The notes: generated by a model not told the origin, from the sequence alone. A DNA stretch of 64,000 nucleotides from a marine gamma proteobacterium HTCC2080 (GCA_000169115.1 AAVV01000001.1:248001-312000); one strand, 5' to 3'; positions 1-9,121 are shown, counted from the first letter of the stretch. Program-made: numbers and translations.

Positions 1-806
1 TGTTGGCGGAAGACTGCGGTGGCGTTGAGTCGGAAGAATTTGAAGAGATGAAAGAGCTGGTAGAGATGGAGCTGCGCGAGCTGCTCGACACCTACGAGTT
101 CCCCGGTGATGACACGCCGATCATTTGTGGTTCAGCGCTGATGGCACTGAATGGCGAAGATGCGAACGGTTTGGGTACGACAGCGGTTAAGACCTTGGTT
201 GAGACGCTGGATGCGTATATTCCTGAGCCTGAGCGTGCGATTGACCAGCCTTTCTTGATGCCAGTTGAGGACGTGTTCTCAATTTCAGGTCGTGGCACGG
301 TTGTCACGGGTCGTGTTGAGCGTGGCATTGTTAAGGTCGGAGACGAGATCGAGATTATCGGCATTAAAGATACTCAGAAGTCGACGTGTACCGGTGTAGA
401 GATGTTCCGTAAGCTGCTTGACGAAGGCCGTGCGGGCGAGAACGTTGGCGTTTTGTTGCGTGGTACTAAGCGTGACGACGTTGAGCGTGGTCAGGTACTG
501 GCGATTCCAGGATCAGTAAACCCCCACACCAAGTTTGAGGCAGAGGTTTATGTTTTGGGCAAGGATGAAGGCGGGCGTCACACGCCATTCTTCAAGGGCT
601 ACCGTCCGCAGTTTTACTTCCGTACCACCGATGTAACGGGTGCGTGTGAGTTGCCTGAAGGTATTGAGATGGTAATGCCGGGTGACAACATCCAGATGGT
701 TGTGACGTTGATTGCACCGATTGCGATGGAAGATGGCCTGCGTTTTGCGATCCGCGAGGGTGGCCGAACGGTTGGCGCTGGCGTCGTCGCTAAAATTATC
801 GAGTAA
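1..806 (+). CDS. tuf: Elongation factor Tu, C-terminal two thirds (5' truncated)
   Basis: Carries aminoacyl-tRNA to the ribosome as a GTPase. The window opens inside the end of the G domain, so the GTP-binding motifs and the start codon are not visible. Domain II begins near [20 protein letters not shown], and domain III ends with the canonical [17 protein letters not shown]. Most of the sequence is very close to Pseudomonas-type EF-Tu. One oddity: before the conserved [11 protein letters not shown] helix the protein reads [15 protein letters not shown], about 7-8 residues longer than the usual VDDEELL segment. A rho-independent terminator follows directly, so tuf ends its own transcription unit. 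Identity is certain; which tuf copy this is cannot be told. Confidence 0.97.
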   Translation, partial: LAEDCGGVESEEFEEMKELVEMELRELLDTYEFPGDDTPIICGSALMALNGEDANGLGTTAVKTLVETLDAYIPEPERAIDQPFLMPVEDVFSISGRGTVVTGRVERGIVKVGDEIEIIGIKDTQKSTCTGVEMFRKLLDEGRAGENVGVLLRGTKRDDVERGQVLAIPGSVNPHTKFEAEVYVLGKDEGGRHTPFFKGYRPQFYFRTTDVTGACELPEGIEMVMPGDNIQMVVTLIAPIAMEDGLRFAIREGGRTVGAGVVAKIIE

Positions 807-826
807 GCACAAGCTCCTTAGCGATA

Positions 827-852
827 AAAGCCCGCCTATCGGCGGGCTTTTT
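827..852 (+). terminator. Rho-independent terminator after tuf
   Basis: The stem AAGCCCGCC / GGCGGGCTT has a TATC loop and runs into a T tract, 20 bases after the tuf stop codon. It separates tuf from the downstream DUF11 gene. Confidence 0.93.
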
Positions 853-969
853 CGTTAGTGGGTAGGAAAATCAGGGCTAAATTGTCGTGATTTCGTAATT
901 TTTAGCTACGGTTGTGGAGTTTTATGAGACCCTAGATCGTGATTCCTGTCACGTTTTATCGGAGCAAGT

Positions 970-3900
970 ATGCGTTTCGACGGTTTTAGGTCTAGTGCCT
1001 TTGTCCTTATTTATTGGTTTGTCGTTGTGTTGTTTGGAACTGCGTCTGCCGATGTAGGGGCAAAAGGGCAATTCACCAAAGTCGGAACGATTTCCCCGAG
1101 CATTTCGCCTTCCCAGCCGCCGCCCGCAAATACCCCTTTCAAACTCTCAGCTACATTTACAGCTGTTTCTCATGGCCAGCCTTGTGACTTAAGCAATGTT
1201 CGCGCAACGATTAACAACGTTTCTCTGCTGAGTAATCCAAACGGAGCAACCCTACACAACTCAGGAGACTCTACTACTTTTGATTTTCAGTTCAGTGGAT
1301 TCTCCGAAGGTACAGACCTCACGCCAACCTTCAGCTATACCGCGAAAAGCCGCAACGGGTCTAACTGTGGTTGTAGTCCGGAAAGTTGTCTGGTGAACCC
1401 AAAACCGTTTCCTCCGATACCCCCAACACCCAAACCTAACCTAGTCATAGAAAAGATACTGAACTCCCCAGATCAGGTGGTGCCGGGCGATCCCGTGATT
1501 TATACCGTGAGGTTAACTAACAAGGGCACCGGCGACGCGACCAATATATCGATAGTGGATAGCCTTAGTACCCAGTTGCGCTTTCAGGGCTCCGCTGTTA
1601 CGCCGAGTTCAGCTCCTGCGGTCGGGGCTTCAGGCACGGTGGAATGGTCAATACCCTCACTAGCTGCCAATGGTGGTTCAGTAGATCTCCCGTTTTCTAC
1701 CACTGTTGCTGCTAATGCGACCGCAGGCACTATTGGAAATACAGCCAAAGCAATCGTTGATAGTGTGTCAGAGGACAGCAACACGGTTACGGTTACTGTT
1801 AACCGCACGCCCAATTTGTCTTTGCAAAAAACGATCAATGGCACGTCAAGCCAGCGTGAGACCCTGCCGGCAGGCAGTACGGTCACGTATGTTCTAACTT
1901 ACGAAAATGTGGGCTCGGGGGACGCTGCCAATGTAACGATCACCGATGTATTGGACGCCCAGCTGACCGGAACTCCAACGCTGATTCCTGCATCTGGTGT
2001 CTGGAATTCGGTGACGCGCGAGGTCAGTTGGGATATTGGCACCGTCGGCGCTGGTGACATTGCTCAGTCGGTTGTAGTTCAGGCACAGATTGATCCAGCC
2101 GCGTCGACACTTTTTTCAAACACTGCGGCGGTTACCTGGACGGGTGGAAGTAGTAACAGCAATCCTGCAGTTGTAGATCTCATAGCTGAGCCCTTCTTTG
2201 AGTTGACTAAGGCCGTTGACAAGACAAATGTGGGCCGGGGAGACGCACTGACCTACACCGTCTCCTACGAGAACATGGGCAGCGCGGCGGGTGTTAATAC
2301 AACGGTGACGGATGCCATTCCGGCGGGTTTGACCCCCGTATTGGGTTCGTACCCTGGGGCGACCTATGCAGCGGGTGCGACGGCTTCGGACCCCGACACG
2401 CTAACGTGGTCCTTGGGCAGTGTACCGGCATCGGCGACGGGATCGCTGACTTATAAGGTGACGGTGGATGCCGGCACGCCGGCAGGCAGTCTGTTGAACC
2501 AGGCGGCGATAACCTCAGACAACGTGTTTGGTTCGGTGGTGGCGACGGCAAGCACGATAATCAACGTCGCGGAGGTCATTGATCTGTCAGCATCGAAGGC
2601 GTTGCAGGCGGGGGCGGCTCTGTATGTGGGTGACGGTGACTCGATTGCCTATGGCCTAAGTATTACCAACAACGGTAATGCCACGGCTACCAATGTGCTG
2701 CTGGTGGATCCGCTGCCCAAAGGCACGACATTGTATACGTCCCGTTCACCGGGCTGGAGTGTGGTGGGTAACAATCTGGAGTTGTCGCTGCCGGATATCC
2801 CAGGGCAATCGAGTTCGGCGGTCTATCCGTTGGTATTGACGGTTGACGGCTCGCAGCTGGCCGATGGTGAAGTGATTCCGAACCAAGCGACGGGTTCGGG
2901 TACTGGCCCCCTAGGGCAGACAGATAGTGCGGTGAGCGCTTTGGTGTCGGTGACCTATGACGCCCCGGCGACAGTAAGCCTAGCCAAGCGAGCGATACCG
3001 CTGCAAAACGTGCCTCAGTTTCCAGATGACGAGATCACTTACACGATTGAGGCGACGCTAGAGACGATCACGGGCGTGAGTGATCTTCAGGTGAGCGACA
3101 TCTTGCCCGAAGGTCTAGAGTACATCGATGCGTTGCCGACACCCGAGCAAGTGACAACCCTGACCGATGGTAGAACCTCAGTAAAGTGGCCGGTTGAAGC
3201 ACTCAACTCGGGGAGCAAGCAGTACTCGATCAGGGCCAAAGTGCGTTCGACCACGACCCTCGGCGAGCAGCTCACTAACTTTGCGGGTATTAGCTATAAC
3301 GCTGGCCAGGGTAGCGACGTGGCTTTCACGCGCCATGTGGTGTCGGACGCAGCGGTTTCGATCACCAAGTTGGTGTCTTCGGGACAGCAGCAGATTGTGC
3401 CGGGAGAAGAGCTGGACTACACGATCACGTACAGCAACACGGGACAGACGACGCTGACCGGTATCACGGTTACAGATACATTGCCGGCAAACACGACGGC
3501 GAAGACGAGCAGTCCGGCGGCGAGTAGCCCGTCTGCGGGTGTGTTGGTTTGGTCTTTGGGTGATCTGGCCCCAGGGCAGTCGGGGACACTGCTGGTCAAG
3601 CTGGATACAGCGGTTGTCTCGGTGGGAGATAACCTCAAGAACTCGGTGACGATCCAGACCAATGAGGCGCAACCACAAAGTGCGTCGGTTGAGACTTTGG
3701 TTCGTGATACGTCAAAGCTGTCTTTGGTGAAGACGGCAGATAAGTCGACCACGCATCCGGGTGAGACAGTCACGTTTACCCTGAGCTATGAGAATACGGG
3801 TGCGGGTACGGCGCTCAATACGGTACTGACCGACACCTTGCCTCCTGAGCTTGACTTTGTCAGTGCCTCAGATGGCGAGGTTCCGGACCCGCTGACAGGG

Positions 3901-6900
3901 GTTATAACCTGGAGTCTAGGTGATATTGCCGTGGGTTCTGCTTCGGGGACGAAGACGGTAACGGCGAAGGTGGCTGCGGGCAATTATGTGCCATCGGTCA
4001 AGGTGATCAACAGCGCCAATCTGAGTTCGCTCGCGTCCTCTGCGAGCGCGACGGCCGAGGTGCTGATCACCGAGCAGCCGGCGTTCACGATCACCAAGGT
4101 TGTGGTGGGTGGTTCGACGCCAACGCTAAATCATGCGGCGCCCGGGGATACGGTGCATTACACCCTGGAGGTCAGCAAGACTGGTGGTGCGGCAACGGAT
4201 GTTCTGATTGCCGATATCCTACCGGGTCAGGTGAGTTACGAGGACGGTAGCGCGACGTTCCCGATTGACAATACGCTCAGTGATTTGAGTAGTGGTTTGC
4301 TAGTTTGGAACGTGGGTTCTGTGGCAGAGGGTAACCAGTCGCTGTCGTTGGCTTTTAACGCGGTATTGGATCGGGTCATCGCGAATGGTACGACCCTTGA
4401 GAACGCATCGGGCGTGCTGTCACTGGAACAAGGTCTGGTAATCAGTAACCCGGTGACGACGGTTGTCGACAGCAAGCCGGTGTTGGTGGTGACTAAGCAG
4501 GCGAGTGATGCCTATATTTTCTCGCCCCCGACGGGCTCGGGGGACGTGCCGGGTACGGTGACCTTTAGCATTGATGTTGAGAACCTGGGTGATTCGGTGG
4601 CTGAGGATGTGGTGGTCAGCGATACCTTGCCCACAGGTCTGGTGATTGATCCGGCCAGCACATCGGGTGTGGTGACGGGCAGCACGGTCGAGTGGTTGAT
4701 GGGCGATCTGGAGCCGGGTCGCGTGGTGACACTGCAGGTATCTGCAGAGGCCGCGGAAGGACTGACGGCTAATACGACGTTGGTCAATAAGGCGTTGGCG
4801 AGTACGACGACAGCGGGCGTGGGTGGTGTGCCGTCCAATGAGGTGGCTGTTAGGGTCGCAGGTGAAGCGGTGTTTACCCTGACCAAGACGGCCTCAGCGG
4901 CGGCGGTTAAGCCGGGTGAGTCGTTCACCTATACCCTGAAATACGAGAATGTGGGTACAGAGGATAGTGGCCTGATTACTCTGGAGGATACGCTGCCTCA
5001 GGATGTTACCTTTATCAGTGCGACAAACGGTGGTGCAACGACAGTGCCTTCGTCACCCTTGGCGTCACCCGGTGTGGTGAAGTGGGTTAATCTGCCGTCG
5101 CTGTCCCCGGGTCAGGTTGCGATGCTGCAGATTGCGGTTGAGGTTAATGCGGTGGTAGCCAACGGCACTTCGCTGCCCAATACGGCAACGCTTTACGAGA
5201 CAGCTGCGCCCTCGAAGTCGGTGCAGGCGCAGTTCGTGGGTCAGGTGCCGACGGTAGCCAGTGCGCCTTTGCTGTCGATTAGCAAGACTGTCGACAGCGG
5301 TTCTACGGTACCGGCGGGCGATCTGGTCACCTTTAATATTAACTACCAGAATGTGGGCAGCGAAGCTGCAACGAACCCGAAGCTAAGGGACGTTTTACCC
5401 GCTGGTCTGATCATTGAGTCGGCGACGGGTAATCCGACCATCTCAGGTAATGTGATTACCTGGCAGACGAGTTCGCTGCCCGCGAAGCATTCGGGTGATC
5501 TCAAGGTTGTTGCCCGTGCAGGTAGCGATATTACGGACGGCACGCCCCTGACCAACAGTGCCAGCATCACGTCGTTGGAGACGCCTAATCCCGTGAGCAG
5601 TTCAGCGACGGTTAAGGTGCTGAACGCCTCGTTGGGAATAACAAAGTCTGTCGATAAGGCGACGGCGAACTCGGGCGTATTGGCGACGTCGATATTAGGT
5701 GACGTGCTGACCTATACGATTAGTTTTGAGAATACGGGGTCGCTTGATGCGACGGATGTGACCGTTGTGGACACGTTGCCGCAGAACGTAACGCTGGTGG
5801 GAGCAACCCCAGCTGCGACGACGGATACTGGGGGACAGCTGACTTGGTCGATTGGCGATTTACAGGCCAATGACAGCGGCGCGATCAGTTTGCAGTTACG
5901 GGTGGGTGATGATCTGCGTGATGGCACTCAGCTGGTAAATGCAGCGGGTCTAACGTCGGCAAATGCGGGCTCGGCATCAGCACCTCCGGTGATCACCACT
6001 GTGGTGAGTGGTGCTGTGTTGGGCATTGAGAAGACCAGTGCGGTGAGTCAGGTTAATCCCGGTCAGGAGTTCTCCTACGAGATAGCTGTCTCCAACACGG
6101 GTTCTGATGTGGCGGAGGGCGTGGTGATTACTGACGTGCTTCCTGGGGAGGTCAGTGTTGTTGATGTGACCGCCAATGGTGCGGTCAGTGGAGATACGGT
6201 GACCTGGGCGATTGGTGCGATGCCCCCGAATACGACGACCAGCGTTCAGGTGAAAGTGAAGGTTGCTGATGTCGTTAATGAGGGTACGGTGTTGTTGAAC
6301 ACGACAACAGCGGCGGGTAATAAGCCTGGAGGTGCGCCGTTGCCCTCGGTGGGTGATACATTGCAGACCCCGGTGGCGGGTGCGCCTGATTTGGTGTTGC
6401 AATACAGTGTTGATAAGGGGGTTGCGAGTCCGGGAGAGCGGCTGACTTATACCCTGCGGGTGCGCAATGCCGGTAATGCCAATGCCATTAACCCGATAGT
6501 GACAGCTACTTTACCGCCCAGCGCGAGCGCAGGCACGGTGAGCGGTACGGGCCGTTTTGAACAGGATAAGGCGATATGGACCGCTCCATCGGTGGCGCCA
6601 GGCGGATTCATTGACCTGCAATTTACGGCCGACCTAGATCCAACCCTGCCGAATGGAACGAAAGAACCTTCAGTAGCGTCGTTTGTGGCCGCCAATGCGG
6701 CTCCCAGGGTGGCCGCTGCGATTACGAAGATCGTCGGGCGGACCAAAGGGTCGATCATAATTGGTAAGTCTGGCCCGAACAGTGTTGAGGCGGGCACGGC
6801 GATTGATTACCAGCTGAGTTACGGAAACGGCGGTAATGTAGCTGTGGCAGGAATGGTGATGGAGGATACGTTACCGCCGGGTACGACCTTTGTGTCCGCG

Positions 6901-7596
6901 AGTGATAGTGGTGTAGAGACTTCACCGGGCTCGGGCATTGTACGTTGGAATCTGGGTACCTTGGCTGTTGGTGTGTCGGGCACGGTGGACTTGCAAGTTC
7001 AGACCGAGGCGTTGCTAGACAACACAGAGTTGGTCAATCAGGCATCTTTGAAGGGTACTTCGGTGCCGGGTGCAGTAACGGCGACGGCCACAACGGTGGT
7101 TCGCAGTCATACCGAGCTGGACGTTACGATTGAGGCCGCCACCGATCCCATCAAGGTGGGTGAGCGTCAGGTGCTGACTGTGACTTGGGCCAATAACGGC
7201 AATCAGGATACGACCAATGCGGTGGTACAGGCGACGGTGCCTGGGGATACGACCTTCGATGTGGCCGGCTCTGGGGGCGCGTTTGCGGGTAATGAAGTGA
7301 CCTGGACGGTGGGCAACCTAGCGGCCGGTGCACGGGGTCAGGCGACCTTCGAGGTGTTGGTTGCTGCTACGGCTCAGGATGGTGAGCAGCTCAAGAGTGT
7401 GGCTGATATCACCGCTAACGACGGCTTGCCCGATACCGATGAGGCAGTATTTATAGTGGATGACGATTCGAGTTGGCCATCCTTTCCTGAGATAGTACCT
7501 GTGCCAGTGGCACCGGATAAGCTTTGGTTGGCTTTGGCTTCACTGGTGTTTTTGCTGGGACTTTACCGACTGTATGGGGGGCTGCGTCGGACTTAG
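970..7596 (+). CDS. Giant secreted protein of about 16 DUF11 repeats with C-terminal membrane anchor
   Basis: 2208 residues. ATG 970 has a GGAG ribosome site at 961. Residues 1-27 form a signal peptide (hydrophobic FVLIYWFVVVLFG, then ASA). Residues about 28-150 are a unique N-terminal domain with four cysteines (C-G-C...C), followed by a proline-rich linker. From residue 158 to about 2165 there are roughly 16 tandem DUF11 units with a period near 126 residues (starts at 158, 283, 410 ... 2050). Each begins with a L-x-[ILV]-x-K-like strand, then PG-D/E-x-[VL]-x-YT, a YxNxG motif, V-DTLP and W-x-[IL]-G-L. The last 28 residues are VPVAP-x-x, a hydrophobic helix (about 2184-2202) and a basic tail, resembling IPTL/PEP-CTERM sorting tails. 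Family knowledge: DUF11 units are immunoglobulin-like beta domains of surface proteins. I infer a long cell-surface stalk or adhesin. No catalytic domain was recognised. It sits between tuf and rpsJ, which is unusual. Confidence 0.9.
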   Translation: MRFDGFRSSAFVLIYWFVVVLFGTASADVGAKGQFTKVGTISPSISPSQPPPANTPFKLSATFTAVSHGQPCDLSNVRATINNVSLLSNPNGATLHNSGDSTTFDFQFSGFSEGTDLTPTFSYTAKSRNGSNCGCSPESCLVNPKPFPPIPPTPKPNLVIEKILNSPDQVVPGDPVIYTVRLTNKGTGDATNISIVDSLSTQLRFQGSAVTPSSAPAVGASGTVEWSIPSLAANGGSVDLPFSTTVAANATAGTIGNTAKAIVDSVSEDSNTVTVTVNRTPNLSLQKTINGTSSQRETLPAGSTVTYVLTYENVGSGDAANVTITDVLDAQLTGTPTLIPASGVWNSVTREVSWDIGTVGAGDIAQSVVVQAQIDPAASTLFSNTAAVTWTGGSSNSNPAVVDLIAEPFFELTKAVDKTNVGRGDALTYTVSYENMGSAAGVNTTVTDAIPAGLTPVLGSYPGATYAAGATASDPDTLTWSLGSVPASATGSLTYKVTVDAGTPAGSLLNQAAITSDNVFGSVVATASTIINVAEVIDLSASKALQAGAALYVGDGDSIAYGLSITNNGNATATNVLLVDPLPKGTTLYTSRSPGWSVVGNNLELSLPDIPGQSSSAVYPLVLTVDGSQLADGEVIPNQATGSGTGPLGQTDSAVSALVSVTYDAPATVSLAKRAIPLQNVPQFPDDEITYTIEATLETITGVSDLQVSDILPEGLEYIDALPTPEQVTTLTDGRTSVKWPVEALNSGSKQYSIRAKVRSTTTLGEQLTNFAGISYNAGQGSDVAFTRHVVSDAAVSITKLVSSGQQQIVPGEELDYTITYSNTGQTTLTGITVTDTLPANTTAKTSSPAASSPSAGVLVWSLGDLAPGQSGTLLVKLDTAVVSVGDNLKNSVTIQTNEAQPQSASVETLVRDTSKLSLVKTADKSTTHPGETVTFTLSYENTGAGTALNTVLTDTLPPELDFVSASDGEVPDPLTGVITWSLGDIAVGSASGTKTVTAKVAAGNYVPSVKVINSANLSSLASSASATAEVLITEQPAFTITKVVVGGSTPTLNHAAPGDTVHYTLEVSKTGGAATDVLIADILPGQVSYEDGSATFPIDNTLSDLSSGLLVWNVGSVAEGNQSLSLAFNAVLDRVIANGTTLENASGVLSLEQGLVISNPVTTVVDSKPVLVVTKQASDAYIFSPPTGSGDVPGTVTFSIDVENLGDSVAEDVVVSDTLPTGLVIDPASTSGVVTGSTVEWLMGDLEPGRVVTLQVSAEAAEGLTANTTLVNKALASTTTAGVGGVPSNEVAVRVAGEAVFTLTKTASAAAVKPGESFTYTLKYENVGTEDSGLITLEDTLPQDVTFISATNGGATTVPSSPLASPGVVKWVNLPSLSPGQVAMLQIAVEVNAVVANGTSLPNTATLYETAAPSKSVQAQFVGQVPTVASAPLLSISKTVDSGSTVPAGDLVTFNINYQNVGSEAATNPKLRDVLPAGLIIESATGNPTISGNVITWQTSSLPAKHSGDLKVVARAGSDITDGTPLTNSASITSLETPNPVSSSATVKVLNASLGITKSVDKATANSGVLATSILGDVLTYTISFENTGSLDATDVTVVDTLPQNVTLVGATPAATTDTGGQLTWSIGDLQANDSGAISLQLRVGDDLRDGTQLVNAAGLTSANAGSASAPPVITTVVSGAVLGIEKTSAVSQVNPGQEFSYEIAVSNTGSDVAEGVVITDVLPGEVSVVDVTANGAVSGDTVTWAIGAMPPNTTTSVQVKVKVADVVNEGTVLLNTTTAAGNKPGGAPLPSVGDTLQTPVAGAPDLVLQYSVDKGVASPGERLTYTLRVRNAGNANAINPIVTATLPPSASAGTVSGTGRFEQDKAIWTAPSVAPGGFIDLQFTADLDPTLPNGTKEPSVASFVAANAAPRVAAAITKIVGRTKGSIIIGKSGPNSVEAGTAIDYQLSYGNGGNVAVAGMVMEDTLPPGTTFVSASDSGVETSPGSGIVRWNLGTLAVGVSGTVDLQVQTEALLDNTELVNQASLKGTSVPGAVTATATTVVRSHTELDVTIEAATDPIKVGERQVLTVTWANNGNQDTTNAVVQATVPGDTTFDVAGSGGAFAGNEVTWTVGNLAAGARGQATFEVLVAATAQDGEQLKSVADITANDGLPDTDEAVFIVDDDSSWPSFPEIVPVPVAPDKLWLALASLVFLLGLYRLYGGLRRT

Positions 7597-7821
7597 GGCT
7601 CTTACTGCTCCATGGCGGACACATCGCTGAGACGTGAGTTCAGCGTTATGATCGAAGGTTTGGAATTTTAAAAAACGCGCTGGCAGGGCACTGTGTGGCG
7701 CGGATGTATGTCAGCGCAAACTGTGACGGAGAAGTGGAACTCTGTGCTCATTAAAGCCGAGGTTCAGTCTCCCGGCCTTCTGCGAGCGAATTTGGACCAG
7801 CTTGCCTGCAGGGGGCCGTCG
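7597..7821. other. Convergent intergenic region
   Basis: Lies between the stop of the DUF11 gene and the stop of the TM2 gene. It holds the minus-strand terminator described separately. A plus-strand reading frame at 7693-7923 runs across the TM2 gene and has no family resemblance, so I do not call it. Confidence 0.6.
7670..7702 (-). terminator. Probable terminator of the TM2-domain gene
   Basis: Read on the minus strand, CGCGC pairs with GCGCG. There is an inner CAG/CTG stem, and six T residues follow. It lies about 120 bases after the TM2 gene stop. The stem contains mismatches, so this is a moderate call. Confidence 0.5.
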
Positions 7822-8232
7822 CTACCACTCGGACGTTTTGTTGGCTTCCGCGATCTGTTCATTAAGCGTAAAGAGGTCGTAGATTATCCCCAGCCCAAAC
7901 ACACCCACCGTCAACAGATATAAAACGCCACTGAGTATTTTCCCTTGGTAAAAACGATGGGCGCCGAAAATACCTAACAGCACCAGCAGCACCCAGGCTA
8001 GGTTGTAGTCTGAGGCTTTGGCGGGATAGCGTTCAGAGGCATCCTCGACCATTGCAGGGATGAGAAAGAGGTCTACTAGCCAGCCCACCAGTAGCAGACC
8101 CATCGTTAGAGCCCAAATGGCGCCACTGATTGGCCGTCCTAGATAGAACCGGTGCAAGCCAATGAAGCCAAAAATCCAAAATAGATAGGCTAGTAATTTG
8201 CTGCGGTCACCATAAGCGGGTTGGCGCTGCAT
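7822..8232 (-). CDS. Double TM2-domain membrane protein
   Basis: 136 residues; start ATG has an AGGAG site eight bases upstream. Two copies of the TM2 module are visible: FIGLHRFYLGRPISG (residues about 23-37) and IFGAHRFYQGKILSG (about 88-102). Each is preceded and followed by hydrophobic helices, giving about four membrane segments. The short cytosolic tail ends in EANKTSEW. TM2 proteins are small inner-membrane proteins of poorly known function; the G-x-HRFY-x-G motif marks the turn between helices. It is transcribed against the DUF11 gene and the S10 operon, so it belongs to neither unit. Family call is firm; role unknown. Confidence 0.85.
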   Translation of the reverse strand: MQRQPAYGDRSKLLAYLFWIFGFIGLHRFYLGRPISGAIWALTMGLLLVGWLVDLFLIPAMVEDASERYPAKASDYNLAWVLLVLLGIFGAHRFYQGKILSGVLYLLTVGVFGLGIIYDLFTLNEQIAEANKTSEW

Positions 8233-8617
8233 GACGGTCGGGCTCCTTTGTGTCGGTGTGGCCCTAAGCTTGGCGGCCGGGCAGCTGGGCGGGTTAAATG
8301 TGGTTGAAAACAGGACTGCGATCCCGCGGCGATTTATTAAGCCGTAATGTACTCCAATCCCGAACTATGTGCTTTGTGATCTGTTTGGGGGAAATCGACT
8401 GTCTTGGCAGCATAGGGCCCTCTGCTAACGCTTCTTAGGCGCTGTTGCTGATCCGAATGCTGCGGGTGATCCCCCTGCTGCGGGTGATCCCCCTTTTAAA
8501 AGCAGCGGTCTTGGGGAACTAGGGAGCTGATTTTAGGTCAGCAGATTTTCTGCTGACCCGCGTTTTGTGACTTAATGCCCATCTAGCCTTTCCTTCCCTT
8601 CGAAGGCAACATCGGAG
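8233..8617. other. Intergenic region upstream of the S10 promoter
   Basis: About 385 bases between the TM2 start and the S10 promoter. It contains a short tandem repeat (8459-8493) and presumably the divergent TM2 promoter, which I could not place. A minus-strand frame at 8519-8734 covers the S10 promoter and leader and resembles nothing known. I see no gene here. Confidence 0.6.
8459..8493. repeat. Two tandem copies of an 18-base unit
   Basis: GCTGCGGGTGATCCCC starts at 8459 and again at 8477, a period of 18 bases with near-perfect identity. It lies 125 bases before the S10 -35 box. It may be a chance duplication or a protein-binding pair; nothing in the sequence decides this. Confidence 0.7.
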
Positions 8618-8646
8618 TTGACAGCCGCTCGAACCAGCCCTATAGT
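8618..8646 (+). promoter_or_regulatory. Sigma-70 promoter of the S10 operon
   Basis: Perfect -35 TTGACA (8618-8623), a 17-base spacer, and -10 TATAGT (8641-8646). Transcription should begin near 8653, giving a leader of only about 50 bases before rpsJ. This is the strongest promoter-like sequence in the window and fits a highly expressed ribosomal operon. Confidence 0.87.
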
Positions 8647-8664
8647 TCGCCCTCTTTTTTTCGG

Positions 8665-8695
8665 CACCTCCATGCGGGGTGGCGGCTTTTTGGAG
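8665..8695 (+). promoter_or_regulatory. S10 leader hairpin overlapping the rpsJ ribosome site
   Basis: CACCTC (8665-8670) can pair with GGGGTG (8676-8681) across a CATGC loop. A T run (8687-8691) follows at once, giving an attenuator-like shape. Alternatively CTCCA (8668-8672) is complementary to TGGAG (8691-8695), which is the rpsJ ribosome site. The two pairings exclude each other. In E. coli L4 controls this operon through its leader; an L4 switch here is inference. Confidence 0.45.
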
Positions 8696-8702
8696 TTGTA
8701 TT

Positions 8703-9014
8703 GTGCAGAACCAACGTATACGTATCCGTCTCAAGGCATTTGATCACAAGTTGATTGACACCTCGACTCAGGAAATCGTTGAGACCGCCCGTCGAACGGG
8801 TGCTCAGGTCCGAGGTCCCATTCCTTTACCGACAAAGAAAGAGAAGTTTACGATTTTGACTTCTCCTCACGTCAACAAGGACGCCAGAGATCAATACGAG
8901 ATTCGTACACACAAGCGACTTCTTGACATCGTCGAGCCTACAGAGAAGACCGTAGACGCGTTGATGAAGCTTGACCTTGCGGCTGGTGTGGAAGTTCAGA
9001 TCAGCCTAGGTTAA
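8703..9014 (+). CDS. rpsJ: 30S ribosomal protein S10
   Basis: 103 residues, the same length as E. coli S10, reading (M)[18 protein letters not shown]... and ending [13 protein letters not shown]. It binds the 30S head and also serves as NusE in antitermination complexes. The start is GTG at 8703, chosen because it gives the family N terminus and has GGAG at 8692 seven bases upstream. An in-frame extension to 8679 would run through the ribosome site and leader hairpin and is rejected. First gene of the S10 operon. Confidence 0.97.
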   Translation: MQNQRIRIRLKAFDHKLIDTSTQEIVETARRTGAQVRGPIPLPTKKEKFTILTSPHVNKDARDQYEIRTHKRLLDIVEPTEKTVDALMKLDLAAGVEVQISLG

Positions 9015-9121
9015 GGACAATTTAGCAAGACCTGCTCGGCTTGACCGGGCGTGTAACGTCTAGCGGGATAATCTGCTAGGCGGCCATAGAGGGTATAGCC
9101 CCGTACACTGTGAGGTTTAAC

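Noticed and set aside
3178-3678. 166-codon minus-strand frame inside the DUF11 gene, and many similar antisense frames from 1584 to 7333
   Set aside because: The DUF11 gene is GC-skewed and threonine/valine-rich, which leaves open antisense frames. Their products are low-complexity and have no recognisable domains.
970-7596. CRISPR-like or DNA-level repeat array inside the DUF11 gene
   Set aside because: The repetition is at protein level with diverged DNA; there are no short identical repeats with uniform spacers.
7693-7923. 76-codon plus-strand frame across the DUF11-TM2 junction
   Set aside because: Its second half is antisense to the TM2 gene, and the first half has no family features.
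8519-8734. 71-codon minus-strand frame
   Set aside because: Covers the S10 promoter, leader and rpsJ start; no protein-like features.
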